Notes: a model not told the origin generated them from the sequence alone. Shown: positions 17,423 through 26,207, counted from the stretch's first letter. The stretch is DNA of 46,950 bases from Candidatus Saccharibacteria bacterium UBA669 (GCA_002299795.1 DBNP01000030.1:4004-50953); one strand, 5' to 3'. Numbers and translations: made by a program.

Positions 17423-19040
17423 TAACCTTGAACTCGATTGTTATTTTATGACTATCACCAGGAGCACTCGATACCCAAAACGGTGCAAACTTCACATCAA
17501 CATCATCAACGCCGTTCACCTGTTTGACGTAATCTTGTATCTCGCCATAGCGCTTGCCTTTTGCATACTCTTTGAGAGCATCTTCGTTCACTTTTGGTCC
17601 GATCTTACCGTTTGTCGATAGGTTGGCCGCATAGCCTGCGTCAACTTGCGAAACATTGGTAAATGACACCTCTTTCAACCCATTGCTATAGACTTTTTGA
17701 TCTGACCTGCCGTCTATTTGCTGTGCAAAATAGGCATCGAGGTATAGTGATATCTCGGATCTAGCAATCGCTATCATCGTGTATGACACACCACCAGTAA
17801 GCGTCGCTTTCCCGTCAGCGGACTCCGCACCGACTGCGGGCGTTGGTTTTACCGCCGATACATCCGCCTTAAATGTACTCTCGAGCACCACATAGTCACC
17901 CTTTAGCTGCGCCTTTAGCTCATTTTTTGCAGCATCTGCTACATCTTGTTTACTCACGTCACCACTTACTTTATCAACGTCTTCTTGCGACACCACAGTA
18001 ACCGTCCTGTCCGTCCCGCCCGTAGTCGCCGACGCCACCTCGCCCGATACGCTTGCCGGCAAATCACCAAGCTCACCAGTGACACCGTTATAGCTAGCAC
18101 CAGGGGCGGCAGCTGTCATTGACCCTGTAGCGGAGCCGGGCGAACAGCTGCTTGGTCGCGTACAAGAACCTTTTGGAACAGTGATTGGCGAGGAGAGCAC
18201 AAAGTTAAACCCACCTGCAGTTACGGTGCCTGACACAGTAATCGGATCAAATGAATCATTATAGAGTGTCACTGAGCCCGTGGCCTTTTCGCCAACATCT
18301 TTTTTGCCGGTCGCGACAATTGGGACTGAGATGTCTTTTTTGGTAGATTTCATAACAGCAACGATAGTGCCTGCCTTTAGATCAGTTTTCCCAGTGGTCA
18401 GTAGGTTGACACGGCTGTTGAGCGCCGCATCTGTCGTGCGAGCAGTAATGATGATGCGAGCCGATGGTGCCAGCACTATTGCCCACACGAGAAACGCGAC
18501 CAGCAGTCCTCCGCCAAGAAGCCCTAGGAGAAGTTTCTTGCGAAAACTATCGAAGTTGGGCACTGCCACTCGAGTACCTCGCAGCGGAGCAGCATTACGA
18601 CCACCTTCTTTGTGTGATACGGCACCAGCCGCACTCGCTGTTGCCGCTTCGTCGACCACTGGAGCTGCGTGACTACCGGCAGACTTCTTCGCAACCGCTT
18701 CGTGCTCACCAACCGGCAGCTCGGCACCATCAATCGTATCGTCGTCTGCTTCAAGTGCTGGTGTTTCGGCCATCTCAGGCTTACTCTGAAGATTACGAGC
18801 GACTGGTATACCTGCCGATCCAGCAAGAGCAATGAGAGCAGTGTTGTTGCTGATAATAACCAACCGCTTGTCAGCCTGCTCGGCAGCACGGTGTACGAGC
18901 TTGAGATTAACCGTACTTTGAATTGACCCGATACGCTTTGGAGGAACCAGTGCGACAATATGCGCTTTAGCAGCCTTAACCTTACCAATAATAGTGGTAA
19001 TGTCGTCGTCTACATCGATATATATTACGTCTTTTTGCAT
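17412..19040 (-). CDS. Single-pass membrane protein with baseplate-J-like outer domain
   Basis: Function unknown. Residues 1-85 look like a small alpha/beta domain (VIYIDVDDDITTIIGKV, HIVALVPP, RLVIISNN); about 85-170 is acidic or low complexity; one membrane helix lies at about 174-195. The outer part (about 196-542) contains a G..SVTLYNDSF..ITVSGTV segment like baseplate J/gp47-type folds and a small Cys loop (CTRPSSC). It starts 1 nt after the FtsA-like gene stops and overlaps ruvX, so all are cotranscribed. Possible roles are an envelope scaffold or a partner whose cytoplasmic domain docks to the actin-like ATPase, as PilN does to PilM; this is inference. Confidence 0.75.
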   Translation of the reverse strand: MQKDVIYIDVDDDITTIIGKVKAAKAHIVALVPPKRIGSIQSTVNLKLVHRAAEQADKRLVIISNNTALIALAGSAGIPVARNLQSKPEMAETPALEADDDTIDGAELPVGEHEAVAKKSAGSHAAPVVDEAATASAAGAVSHKEGGRNAAPLRGTRVAVPNFDSFRKKLLLGLLGGGLLVAFLVWAIVLAPSARIIITARTTDAALNSRVNLLTTGKTDLKAGTIVAVMKSTKKDISVPIVATGKKDVGEKATGSVTLYNDSFDPITVSGTVTAGGFNFVLSSPITVPKGSCTRPSSCSPGSATGSMTAAAPGASYNGVTGELGDLPASVSGEVASATTGGTDRTVTVVSQEDVDKVSGDVSKQDVADAAKNELKAQLKGDYVVLESTFKADVSAVKPTPAVGAESADGKATLTGGVSYTMIAIARSEISLYLDAYFAQQIDGRSDQKVYSNGLKEVSFTNVSQVDAGYAANLSTNGKIGPKVNEDALKEYAKGKRYGEIQDYVKQVNGVDDVDVKFAPFWVSSAPGDSHKITIEFKVNGA

Positions 19041-19041
19041 A

Positions 19042-20304
19042 TTAAATCCGCAGCATTCTATTTAATTTATCGCGAATTGTATCAGTATCACTCGTTCCTA
19101 TCATTGTATCATAGCCAACCCGCAGCAGCCCCATGGCAGTAATGTACGTATGGTCATCTGCTTTGCCGGTTGTGTCATGGATCCCCACCACATCACTTGG
19201 CTTGATATGTGTGACACTCGGCCGCTTAGTAAATGGCAGCTCTTTGTACCATTCGCGCTTTTCAAGCGCCTGTACGAGCTGGCGCAAGCTCGCGCCACCA
19301 CCACAGAGTAATATGCGAGGTGGCAAATGATCGACGGAGTCAAATTCGCTCAGTGCAAGCTCAACCCCGGCCAGCCATACCTCAAGTGTCTTATCAAGCG
19401 CCGCCTCAACGTCCTTTTTGACAGTAGGCTTTATCTGCTCACTGGCGATATTTACTTTGAGCTTCTCGGCTGAGTCGTATGCAATCGCCAGGTCGCTCGC
19501 AATCGTATTTGTAAAACTACGGCCACCAATACCAAACATTTTCGTCCCCTCAACACCCCCATCATTCACCACAGCAATATCGGTAGTTCCACCGCCAACA
19601 TCGGCCAAAATTGCCGTGAAGTTGCTGTTAGCGTCAGTCCCAAGCATCGTGCGGCTGACAGCAAATGGCTCGGCAGCTACCGCAATCAACTCAAGCGCTA
19701 GCTCATCGGCCACACGCTCAAGAGCCCCAATATGCACCATGGGGGCAAAAGCAGTGTATATCTGCACTGCAATATCTTTGCCCTGAAAGCCAATGGGATT
19801 ACTCACCTTGTAGCCGTCGATATGAATACTTACCAGCGCACTGTTGACTAGCTTAACCTCTACATCCTCGTTACCGGTTTCGAGCGCAATCTGCTTCTGG
19901 GCTTTTGTGGCTGCCCTATCCTGAACTTTCTCAATAATAAATTCCATCTCAGCCTCATCAAGTGGACGGTCTGGCTGAGGACGGCGATAGCGAATAGTAT
20001 TCGTTACCCCCTTCACAAGCTCACCAGCAATACCGATCACACAGCGCTTACCCTGCACACCAGCCTGTTCCTCCGCTTCACTCAGCGCTTGCTCGCAGTT
20101 GCGCACAACACCGGCAATATCAGAAATCGCACCCATGTGCATATCGGCCAAGTCCTGATGTGACCGACCGACACCAACGATCTCAATCGTGTCGCCTTTG
20201 ACGTGCGCTACTAGCGCCTTCACGTACTCGGTCCCGATATCAAGTCCGACAATATAGTCAGGATTGTCGGCAGGTTGTCTGTGTAGGAATTTTTCGAAAA
20301 CCAT
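19042..20304 (-). CDS. FtsA/PilM-like actin-fold ATPase
   Basis: Actin-superfamily ATPase of 420 aa with phosphate-1 DYIVGLDIGTEYVKAL (about 17-32), an inserted SHS2-type domain, phosphate-2 ILADVGGGTTDIAVV (about 240), and an adenosine motif ILLCGGGASLRQL. It lacks an obvious C-terminal amphipathic membrane helix, leaving FtsA (division) and PilM (type IV pilus) both possible; the neighbouring single-pass membrane protein and the two prepilin genes in the window mildly favour a PilM-like role. ATG 20304 lies 10 nt after TATAAT. First gene of the operon running to mltG. Confidence 0.85.
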   Translation of the reverse strand: MVFEKFLHRQPADNPDYIVGLDIGTEYVKALVAHVKGDTIEIVGVGRSHQDLADMHMGAISDIAGVVRNCEQALSEAEEQAGVQGKRCVIGIAGELVKGVTNTIRYRRPQPDRPLDEAEMEFIIEKVQDRAATKAQKQIALETGNEDVEVKLVNSALVSIHIDGYKVSNPIGFQGKDIAVQIYTAFAPMVHIGALERVADELALELIAVAAEPFAVSRTMLGTDANSNFTAILADVGGGTTDIAVVNDGGVEGTKMFGIGGRSFTNTIASDLAIAYDSAEKLKVNIASEQIKPTVKKDVEAALDKTLEVWLAGVELALSEFDSVDHLPPRILLCGGGASLRQLVQALEKREWYKELPFTKRPSVTHIKPSDVVGIHDTTGKADDHTYITAMGLLRVGYDTMIGTSDTDTIRDKLNRMLRI

Positions 20305-20314
20305 AATTGCTTTT

Positions 20315-20320
20315 ATTATA
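20315..20320 (-). promoter_or_regulatory. -10 box of the FtsA/PilM-like operon
   Basis: TATAAT on the minus strand, 10 nt before ATG 20304, back to back with the promoter of the gene at 20387. Confidence 0.55.
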
Positions 20321-20351
20321 CAACAACTCCGCTTGAGTTAATACGTAGGTC

Positions 20352-20380
20352 TTGCATTTTTATCACACTTATGCTATAAT
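20352..20380 (+). promoter_or_regulatory. Promoter of the 273-aa orphan gene
   Basis: -35 TTGCAT (20352-20357), 17-bp spacer, -10 TATAAT (20375-20380), and 6 nt to ATG 20387. The start codon is at the expected +1. Confidence 0.75.
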
Positions 20381-20386
20381 ACAAGT

Positions 20387-21208
20387 ATGACAACTCCCCG
20401 GTCTGAAAAATCAGCTTCGATTGAGTATGGCAACCTGCGACTGAAAGAGTACGCGGCGATGCTGTATGATGCCTTCGAGCAACTTGCACCAATTCAGCCA
20501 GATGCCGAGGAAGTGAGCGTCGGTAAGTTCTGCTATGATGATCCCGAGGATGGCATTCTACAATTTTCGCTCGGCTATGAGCAAGACAAGGTCATTGGTT
20601 TTATCGGTAGGACAACCGATCTTGGAGAAACCCACGACAGTTACTATCAGCGCACCTCAGCCCGCGATACATGGGAGTCAGCAACGACAGGAAACCCGGT
20701 CAATAACACGACACCACTGAGACTCATGTCAGATGCCGCCATTGACGACCCGCGCATCACGGATGATAGACGAGAATTGCTCCAGCTAGTTTTGCAAGCA
20801 GATCAGCAAACTGACCGCGATGTGTTTGATATGGCCAACATGGTGTTGGCGCCGATATCGAGCAACGTTCGGCGCCTTAAACGATACGACTACAGTGATA
20901 TTATGCTGCGCGGTGCTGATACCTCACAGGTTGACTTCTCGATATATCATATCGTCGACAATAACAAGAAGCTTACACGGGCCCACATGACAATCGACAT
21001 CGAGCGGGACGAGATTCCCTGCAAGCTGGAATGCCTCTTTAATGATGGCGAGCCCTATCTAGAACTACGCATTGTTGGTGAGGGTATCGACGAGCCTCTT
21101 ACGCCCGATAACCTCGAGGCCACCCTCCACGAGCTTATGCGACTTCTCGTCAAGCTGGTGCAGGAAAAGCGCGAACCCTACCTTGAGACACATCCCAAGC
21201 TAACATAG
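20387..21208 (+). CDS. Acidic cytosolic protein, unknown
   Basis: No family recognised. The 273-aa product has no signal peptide or membrane helix, is acidic, and starts with a Ser-rich tail followed by a helix (YGNLRLKEYAAMLYDAFEQL). The middle is rich in Asp/Thr, and the C-terminus ends in two helices (NLEATLHELMRLLVKLVQEKREPYL). The alternation of charged helices with short strands (LQFSLGYEQDKVIGFIG) suggests a compact alpha/beta fold. One of the strongest promoters in the window drives it, so it may be abundant. It converges on alaS with a 30-bp gap. Confidence 0.85.
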   Translation: MTTPRSEKSASIEYGNLRLKEYAAMLYDAFEQLAPIQPDAEEVSVGKFCYDDPEDGILQFSLGYEQDKVIGFIGRTTDLGETHDSYYQRTSARDTWESATTGNPVNNTTPLRLMSDAAIDDPRITDDRRELLQLVLQADQQTDRDVFDMANMVLAPISSNVRRLKRYDYSDIMLRGADTSQVDFSIYHIVDNNKKLTRAHMTIDIERDEIPCKLECLFNDGEPYLELRIVGEGIDEPLTPDNLEATLHELMRLLVKLVQEKREPYLETHPKLT

Positions 21209-21238
21209 AAACATACCAGCAATTGGGCAACCCTATGA

Positions 21239-23122
21239 CTATGACAGGATTGCTTTGATACGCCGAATACCAGCAGAACTGGCTTCTTCCTTTTGGATTT
21301 TGAAGGCCTTACCACCATCGGCCAGCTGGCCAGTGTGTTCAACGTGTGGACCGCCGCAGATCTCAAAGCTATAGGGGTGGTCGTCTGAACCAGCCTGGTA
21401 GACTTTCACGGTGTCACCGTATTTATCGCCAAACGCGCCGAGTGCACCGCGCTCGAAAGCCTCTGCAGTCGGATATTCTTTCCAGGTCATTGGCAGATCC
21501 TCGGCAATTACGTCATTGACGATCTTTTCGACTTCGTCGAGTTGCTCTCGAGTGACTTTTTCTGGGTGACTGAAGTCAAATCGTAGCCGCTCATCAGTAA
21601 TATTGCTCCCCCGCTGGATCACATGATCACCGAGCACCGTGCGCAGTGCCTTGTACATCAGATGTGTCGCGGTGTGATATTTCAAATGAATATCATCATG
21701 CCCCTCAAGCCCACCTTTGAATGTCCCTTTTTGCGCTGTCTGGCTACGTTCGCGCTGCTCCAGCATTTTTGCGTCAAATTCCTCACGCCAGTTGGCCGAC
21801 AATTTTATACCTTGCGTATAAGCTTCTTCGGCGCTCAGCTCGACCGGGAACCCATAGGTATCATAGAGTGTAAAGAGCTCAGTGCCCGTTAGCCCATCAG
21901 CTGCAAATTTATGCATCATTTTAATACCGTGACGTAGTGTCTGGCGGAATATCTTTTCTTCCTTCACGAGTGTAGCGATGACTTCTTCGCGGCGCTCAGC
22001 AACTTCCGGAAAATCATCATGATACATGTCGGCGATGACCGGCACGATTTCTTGCAAAAAGTTCTGTTCGATACCAAGGTCGAAGCTATAGCGAATCGCC
22101 CGACGCAGTAGTCGTCGCATCACATAGCCCTGCTCTTTGTTGCTTGGGCTAATGCCGTCAACTGCCATAAATGTTGCAGCACGAAGGTGGTCGGCAATGA
22201 CGCGCATACTCTCGGTATGTGCTTCGTATGACTTCCCACTCATGAGTTGTAGTTTCTCAATAATCGGCCACAGGATACTAATCTTGAAGACATCGGGGTC
22301 GTTATTGGCAGCCGCAGCGATGCGCTCTAGGCCTGATCCGTGATCGATATTTGGTTTTTCTAGTAACTCAAACTGACCTTCGGCAACTTTTTTGTAGGCC
22401 ATAAAGACATTGTTGCCGACTTCCATGAAGCGACCACAATCACAGTTTGGGTGACAGTGCTCACCAAAAGCCGGATTGTGCTCCACAAAATCAAACAAAT
22501 AGAACATCTCACTATCAGGGCCACATGGGTCACCGACCGGCGTGTTTGCTTCGTTGCCATTGCGACTCCACCAGTTTTTGCTGCCGTCGTAATAAAAAAT
22601 ACGTTCGCCGTCTTTGATGCCACGTGCATAGCCTGCCGCTTCACTGCCGATATCAGCCGTGCCGCTGCTGAGGCCTTTGTCGGCAAACAGCTTCGACCAA
22701 ATCTCGGCCGCAACGGTATCTTTCGGAATATTGAACTCTTCGTTACCGATATAGCACGAGATGTACAGCTTGCTGGGGTCAAGCCCGACCACTTCAGTTA
22801 AAAACTCAAACATCCAGGGCACTTGCTCGGCCTTAAAATAGTCTCCCAAGCTCCAGTTGCCAAGCATCTCAAAAAATGTCGTGTGACGATTGTCGCCGAT
22901 GTCATCGATATCCTGAGCGCGCAGACATGTCTGACTATCCACGAGGCGGACGCCCTTGGGATGAGTCTCGCCAAGTAGATATGGGATCATCGGCTGCATA
23001 CCGCTACCCGTGAAAAGTGTCGATGGGTCGTTATCGGGAACAACCTTAGCCCGAGGGATCACAGCGTGGCTGCGCTCAGCGAAGAAATCTAAATAAGCCT
23101 TACGTATTTCTTGTGCGTTCAT
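21239..23122 (-). CDS. alaS: Alanyl-tRNA synthetase lacking the C-terminal domain
   Basis: Charges tRNA-Ala and edits mischarged Ser/Gly. Present are the class II catalytic core (NDPSTLFTGSGMQPMIPYL; HTTFFEMLGNWSLGDYF; GSGLERIAA), the tRNA-recognition region, and the editing domain with zinc/active-site HTATH and CGGPHVEHTG. The protein stops at about 627 aa, right after the editing (SAD) domain; the usual oligomerisation/C-Ala (DHHA1) domain of roughly 870-aa bacterial enzymes is absent. ATG 23122 is chosen because a TACAAT box ends 7 nt upstream; an 8-residue longer frame would run over the box. Confidence 0.97.
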   Translation of the reverse strand: MNAQEIRKAYLDFFAERSHAVIPRAKVVPDNDPSTLFTGSGMQPMIPYLLGETHPKGVRLVDSQTCLRAQDIDDIGDNRHTTFFEMLGNWSLGDYFKAEQVPWMFEFLTEVVGLDPSKLYISCYIGNEEFNIPKDTVAAEIWSKLFADKGLSSGTADIGSEAAGYARGIKDGERIFYYDGSKNWWSRNGNEANTPVGDPCGPDSEMFYLFDFVEHNPAFGEHCHPNCDCGRFMEVGNNVFMAYKKVAEGQFELLEKPNIDHGSGLERIAAAANNDPDVFKISILWPIIEKLQLMSGKSYEAHTESMRVIADHLRAATFMAVDGISPSNKEQGYVMRRLLRRAIRYSFDLGIEQNFLQEIVPVIADMYHDDFPEVAERREEVIATLVKEEKIFRQTLRHGIKMMHKFAADGLTGTELFTLYDTYGFPVELSAEEAYTQGIKLSANWREEFDAKMLEQRERSQTAQKGTFKGGLEGHDDIHLKYHTATHLMYKALRTVLGDHVIQRGSNITDERLRFDFSHPEKVTREQLDEVEKIVNDVIAEDLPMTWKEYPTAEAFERGALGAFGDKYGDTVKVYQAGSDDHPYSFEICGGPHVEHTGQLADGGKAFKIQKEEASSAGIRRIKAILS

Positions 23123-23129
23123 ATCTGTT

Positions 23130-23158
23130 ATTGTACCATATGTCACCTATGCTATCAT
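23130..23158. promoter_or_regulatory. Overlapping divergent promoters, alaS and the 93-aa gene
   Basis: Minus strand: TACAAT (23130-23135) lies 7 nt before alaS. Plus strand: TTGTAC (23131-23136), 16-bp spacer, TATCAT (23153-23158), then 6 nt to ATG 23165. The -10 of one promoter coincides with the -35 of the other, so polymerase could not occupy both at once. Confidence 0.55.
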
Positions 23159-23164
23159 GATGAT

Positions 23165-23446
23165 ATGCTTGAGAACCTAAGAGACCACACCAGAGAAGAA
23201 GTACGCTCGCTACGCACTGCGGAACAGCAGGATATTTCTCGACACCATAGACTTGGCGAAGAACTGGCAAGGTTCGGACGAATCTCCCGGATGCTTGCGA
23301 AAATTGGCATTGGCAGTGCAGCATGGCATACCCTTGAGCTACAGCGTATCGAAGGCAGGGTGCTCGCGCGCCGCGAACTGTTTGGCGACTTTTGCGAATG
23401 CGGTGATTCAGGTGATGATACCACCACCCAAGCAACATCCGTCTAG
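23165..23446 (+). CDS. Small charged helical protein, unknown
   Basis: A 93-aa product with no recognised family. It is mostly helical and highly charged (ENLRDHTREEVRSLRTAEQQDISRH), with a central hydrophobic-leaning segment (ISRMLAKIGIGSAAWHTLEL) and a C-terminal CECGDSGDD stretch whose Cys pair could bind metal. ATG 23165 is preferred to an upstream in-frame start at 23111 because a promoter ends 6 nt before it. The last 39 nt overlap the convergent mnmA end. Confidence 0.6.
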   Translation: MLENLRDHTREEVRSLRTAEQQDISRHHRLGEELARFGRISRMLAKIGIGSAAWHTLELQRIEGRVLARRELFGDFCECGDSGDDTTTQATSV

Positions 23447-24442
23447 GTAGACGACTGCCGATTGACCAGGTGTTGCCGCGCGCTGTGGTTCGGCCAGTGT
23501 GATGTGAAGCATGTCGTCTACTGCTGTAACCGTTGCTTGCACAAGGGGTGCTCGGTGGCGTAGGCGTACCAGGCACTCTCCATTAAATTGCTGTTCGTTT
23601 ATCCAGTGAGGCTGCGAAAGGCTAAGCTGCGTGAGCCAAATCGCACTATCGGTGAGTTTGGTGGTGACACAGACGATATTTTTTTTCATATCTTTTCCAA
23701 CCACGTAATATGGCAGCCCGCCGCCAACATCTAGTCCATGGCGCTGACCAAGCGTATAGAAGATGGCACCGTCATGCCGTCCGATCGCCGCACCTGTAGC
23801 ACGATCAATGATGTCGCCCGGCTTTGTCACGACATATTGACCCAGAAATTCACGCATTCCGACCGATCCAACAAAACACACGCCCATACTCTCTTTTTTT
23901 GCCGCCGTGTATAGCCCACGCTCTACTGCCATGCTGCGCACTTGTGTTTTTGTATATTCACCAAGTGGAAAAAGCGTTTTCTGGAGTGCCGCACTGGAAA
24001 CCCTGTAAAGAAAATAGGTTTGATCCTTGTTGGCGTCAACAGCCATCATCAGCCGCCCGTCGGCTGTGCGCGCATAGTGTCCGGTTGCGATCATATCAGC
24101 ACCATCAGCGAGTGCGGTACTAAGAAAGAGTGCAAACTTAATCTCTTGATTGCACATAATGTCGGGGTTGGGCGTGCGGCCCGCTTGGTATTCGTCGATC
24201 ATATAGTCGACCACCCGCTGCTTGTAGTCAGCCTCAAAATCGTATACTTTGAAGTCAATGCCGAGCTGTACGGCGACTCGTTTGGCATCAGCTAAGTCCT
24301 CTGCCCATGGGCAGCGCATACCAGGCAGATCCTGGCTCCAGTTTTTCATATAGACACCCGTCACATCATATCCCTGCTCAACAAGAAGCGCCGCGGCCAG
24401 CGAACTATCCACGCCGCCACTCATACCAACGTATACTCTCAT
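23408..24442 (-). CDS. mnmA: tRNA-specific 2-thiouridylase MnmA
   Basis: Adds sulfur to C2 of wobble U34 in tRNA for Lys, Glu and Gln. The PP-loop ATP pyrophosphatase motif GMSGGVDSS lies at residues 6-14; catalytic Cys residues are in PDIMCNQEIKF and GVCFVG; ATGHYAR and the C-terminal beta-barrel (TLGQRHGLDVGGGLPYYVVGKD) are present. 344 aa. It overlaps the upstream DUF218 stop by 1 nt (TGATG), and the operon begins with a cysteine desulfurase, its sulfur source. No separate Tus relay genes are seen, so direct transfer from IscS is likely. Confidence 0.98.
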   Translation of the reverse strand: MRVYVGMSGGVDSSLAAALLVEQGYDVTGVYMKNWSQDLPGMRCPWAEDLADAKRVAVQLGIDFKVYDFEADYKQRVVDYMIDEYQAGRTPNPDIMCNQEIKFALFLSTALADGADMIATGHYARTADGRLMMAVDANKDQTYFLYRVSSAALQKTLFPLGEYTKTQVRSMAVERGLYTAAKKESMGVCFVGSVGMREFLGQYVVTKPGDIIDRATGAAIGRHDGAIFYTLGQRHGLDVGGGLPYYVVGKDMKKNIVCVTTKLTDSAIWLTQLSLSQPHWINEQQFNGECLVRLRHRAPLVQATVTAVDDMLHITLAEPQRAATPGQSAVVYLDGCCLGGGIIT

Positions 24443-25056
24443 CAGCGCGTCACCCCACCCGCCATAATAACAAGTGATCCGACAAGCTCAGGTATGGCAA
24501 CCATCCACCCTCCAGGGCTAAGCCACCACCATACACTCCACTGACTGTCGGTAGAAGTGGGGTGTGAACGTACAGTAAGGCTTGGCGCTCGTCGCTCGAA
24601 TTCTAGCAGTGCTCGTCGCTGGTGGTAGGGTGACGTGACAAGAATTACTTGTGTGTATCCTTTTGTCGTAGCAATCGAGGTAGCTTCAATCGCATTTTGG
24701 TCTGTGCTCTCGCTCACCTCCTCGACCGTGATAACTGCCGCATCAATGCCTGCTGCGATGGCACGTTGTTTCATCACCGCCGCATTACTTGGGCCGGACT
24801 TATCAGCCGCTGCTCCAGAAAAAATAATATTTGGTGCCCAGCCAAGTTTATAAAGACGAATTGCCTCGTCGGCACGAGCACTCGTATTGCCGCCACTCAC
24901 CGCAACAATCACATCGGCCCGTTCGCAGCCAGCAGCCGAGGATGGTGCTAGATCAGCACATTGTCGCAAATCGTCGGGGCTAAGATATGCACCAATCAGC
25001 CACCCGCTACAGCCGACAAATAGTGCCAGCCCGACTATAAGCTTGATGTACTTCAC
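24442..25056 (-). CDS. YdcF/SanA-like DUF218 protein, membrane-anchored
   Basis: A 204-aa product with an N-terminal signal anchor (about 5-25) and a DUF218 alpha/beta domain outside or at the membrane (DVIVAVSGGNTSARADEAIRLYKLG; ESTDQNAIEAT; VTSPYHQRRALLEF). Members of the family (SanA, ElyC, YdcF) affect envelope integrity; the reaction is unsettled. It sits between iscS and mnmA, overlapping both by 4 and 1 nt, which is odd for an envelope protein and may be only expression linkage. A C-terminal hydrophobic stretch could be a second helix. Confidence 0.88.
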   Translation of the reverse strand: MKYIKLIVGLALFVGCSGWLIGAYLSPDDLRQCADLAPSSAAGCERADVIVAVSGGNTSARADEAIRLYKLGWAPNIIFSGAAADKSGPSNAAVMKQRAIAAGIDAAVITVEEVSESTDQNAIEATSIATTKGYTQVILVTSPYHQRRALLEFERRAPSLTVRSHPTSTDSQWSVWWWLSPGGWMVAIPELVGSLVIMAGGVTR

Positions 25057-26207
25057 CTGCCCACTCTCCGGTATTCATTGCCTATCACCTCCACCAGAAT
25101 ATCAGCGGCTTCGCGAATATTCGTATCATCATTTAGGTGACCGAGTGTGATCCGCAAACTGCCATCAGCAATATCTGGAGCAACGCCAAGCGCTGTCAGC
25201 ACATGCGAGCGCGTACCGTAATTCGCTGCACAGGCACTGCCTGTCGCTACTAGCACCTGCCTACTTTCGAGTGCGAAGACAAGGCGTTCGGCATCGATAC
25301 CAGGAAATGAAATATGTAGATGGCCAGCAAGTCGCTTTTTATAGCTGCCTGTTACAACTGCGTCTGGGAACACATCACATAGTCGCTGCTGCAAATAATC
25401 ACGCAGTCCACCGAGACGTACCGACTCAGACTTACGGCGCTGACATACAAGCTCAAGGGCCGTCGCAAATCCAACCACCCCAGCGACATTTTCTGTGCCA
25501 CTTCGTAGTCCGCGCTCCTGGCCACCCCCCACAACCAGAGGTATAAGCTCAATACGACTCGCGACCCATAGCAGCCCGACCTGCTTGGGGCCATACATTT
25601 TGCCCGCATTCAGTGTCAGCGCGTCTAGCCCGAGCCGAGCGACATTGATGTCGAGCTGCCCGGCACCCTGCGATGCATCACTGTGGAAATAGATCGGCGC
25701 CGCTTCACCCGCCTCTATACGACGAGCGCGCTCCGCACGAACAATCTCACCGATTTCGCGCATGGGCTGCACTGTACCGATCTCATTGTTTGCGAGCGCA
25801 ATACTGACAAGCTGTGTCTTGGGGGTAATTGCCGCGCGTACATCAGCAGACCGTACCACACCAGATGGTCCAACTGCAACAAGCGTGTGCTCACGCTGTG
25901 CCACGGCCTCAAGTACCGCGTGATGCTCAATCGCCGTGGTAACAATATGGCCACCAGTACTATGGATCATGAGGTTGATCGACTCGGTCGCACCTGCTGT
26001 TATGACGATTTCATCAAGCTTTGCACCGATACATATCGCCAGTCTGTGCTTTGCCGACTCATAGTCACGACGCACCTCGACCGCAGGAGCGTATGGACCC
26101 GAAGGATTAAAAAAGTCGTCTTGCAAATACGGTTGCATTGCCGTCACAACCCGGTCGTCAAGAGGGGTTGCTGCGGCGTGATCAAGATAATAATACGGCT
26201 GCTTCAC
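25053..26207 (-). CDS. iscS: Cysteine desulfurase (IscS/NifS family)
   Basis: PLP enzyme releasing sulfur from cysteine; here most likely a donor to MnmA. YLDHAAATPLD starts the protein; PLP-lysine motif LNAGKMYGPKQVG (the residue before Lys is Gly instead of the common His), GGGQERGLRSGTENV, and the catalytic Cys loop GSACAAN are seen. 384 aa. The start is GTG 26207, 9 nt after a TATAAT box that overlaps the end of the preceding gene. No IscU scaffold is adjacent, consistent with a tRNA-thiolation role rather than Fe-S assembly. Confidence 0.96.
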   Translation of the reverse strand: MKQPYYYLDHAAATPLDDRVVTAMQPYLQDDFFNPSGPYAPAVEVRRDYESAKHRLAICIGAKLDEIVITAGATESINLMIHSTGGHIVTTAIEHHAVLEAVAQREHTLVAVGPSGVVRSADVRAAITPKTQLVSIALANNEIGTVQPMREIGEIVRAERARRIEAGEAAPIYFHSDASQGAGQLDINVARLGLDALTLNAGKMYGPKQVGLLWVASRIELIPLVVGGGQERGLRSGTENVAGVVGFATALELVCQRRKSESVRLGGLRDYLQQRLCDVFPDAVVTGSYKKRLAGHLHISFPGIDAERLVFALESRQVLVATGSACAANYGTRSHVLTALGVAPDIADGSLRITLGHLNDDTNIREAADILVEVIGNEYRRVGR

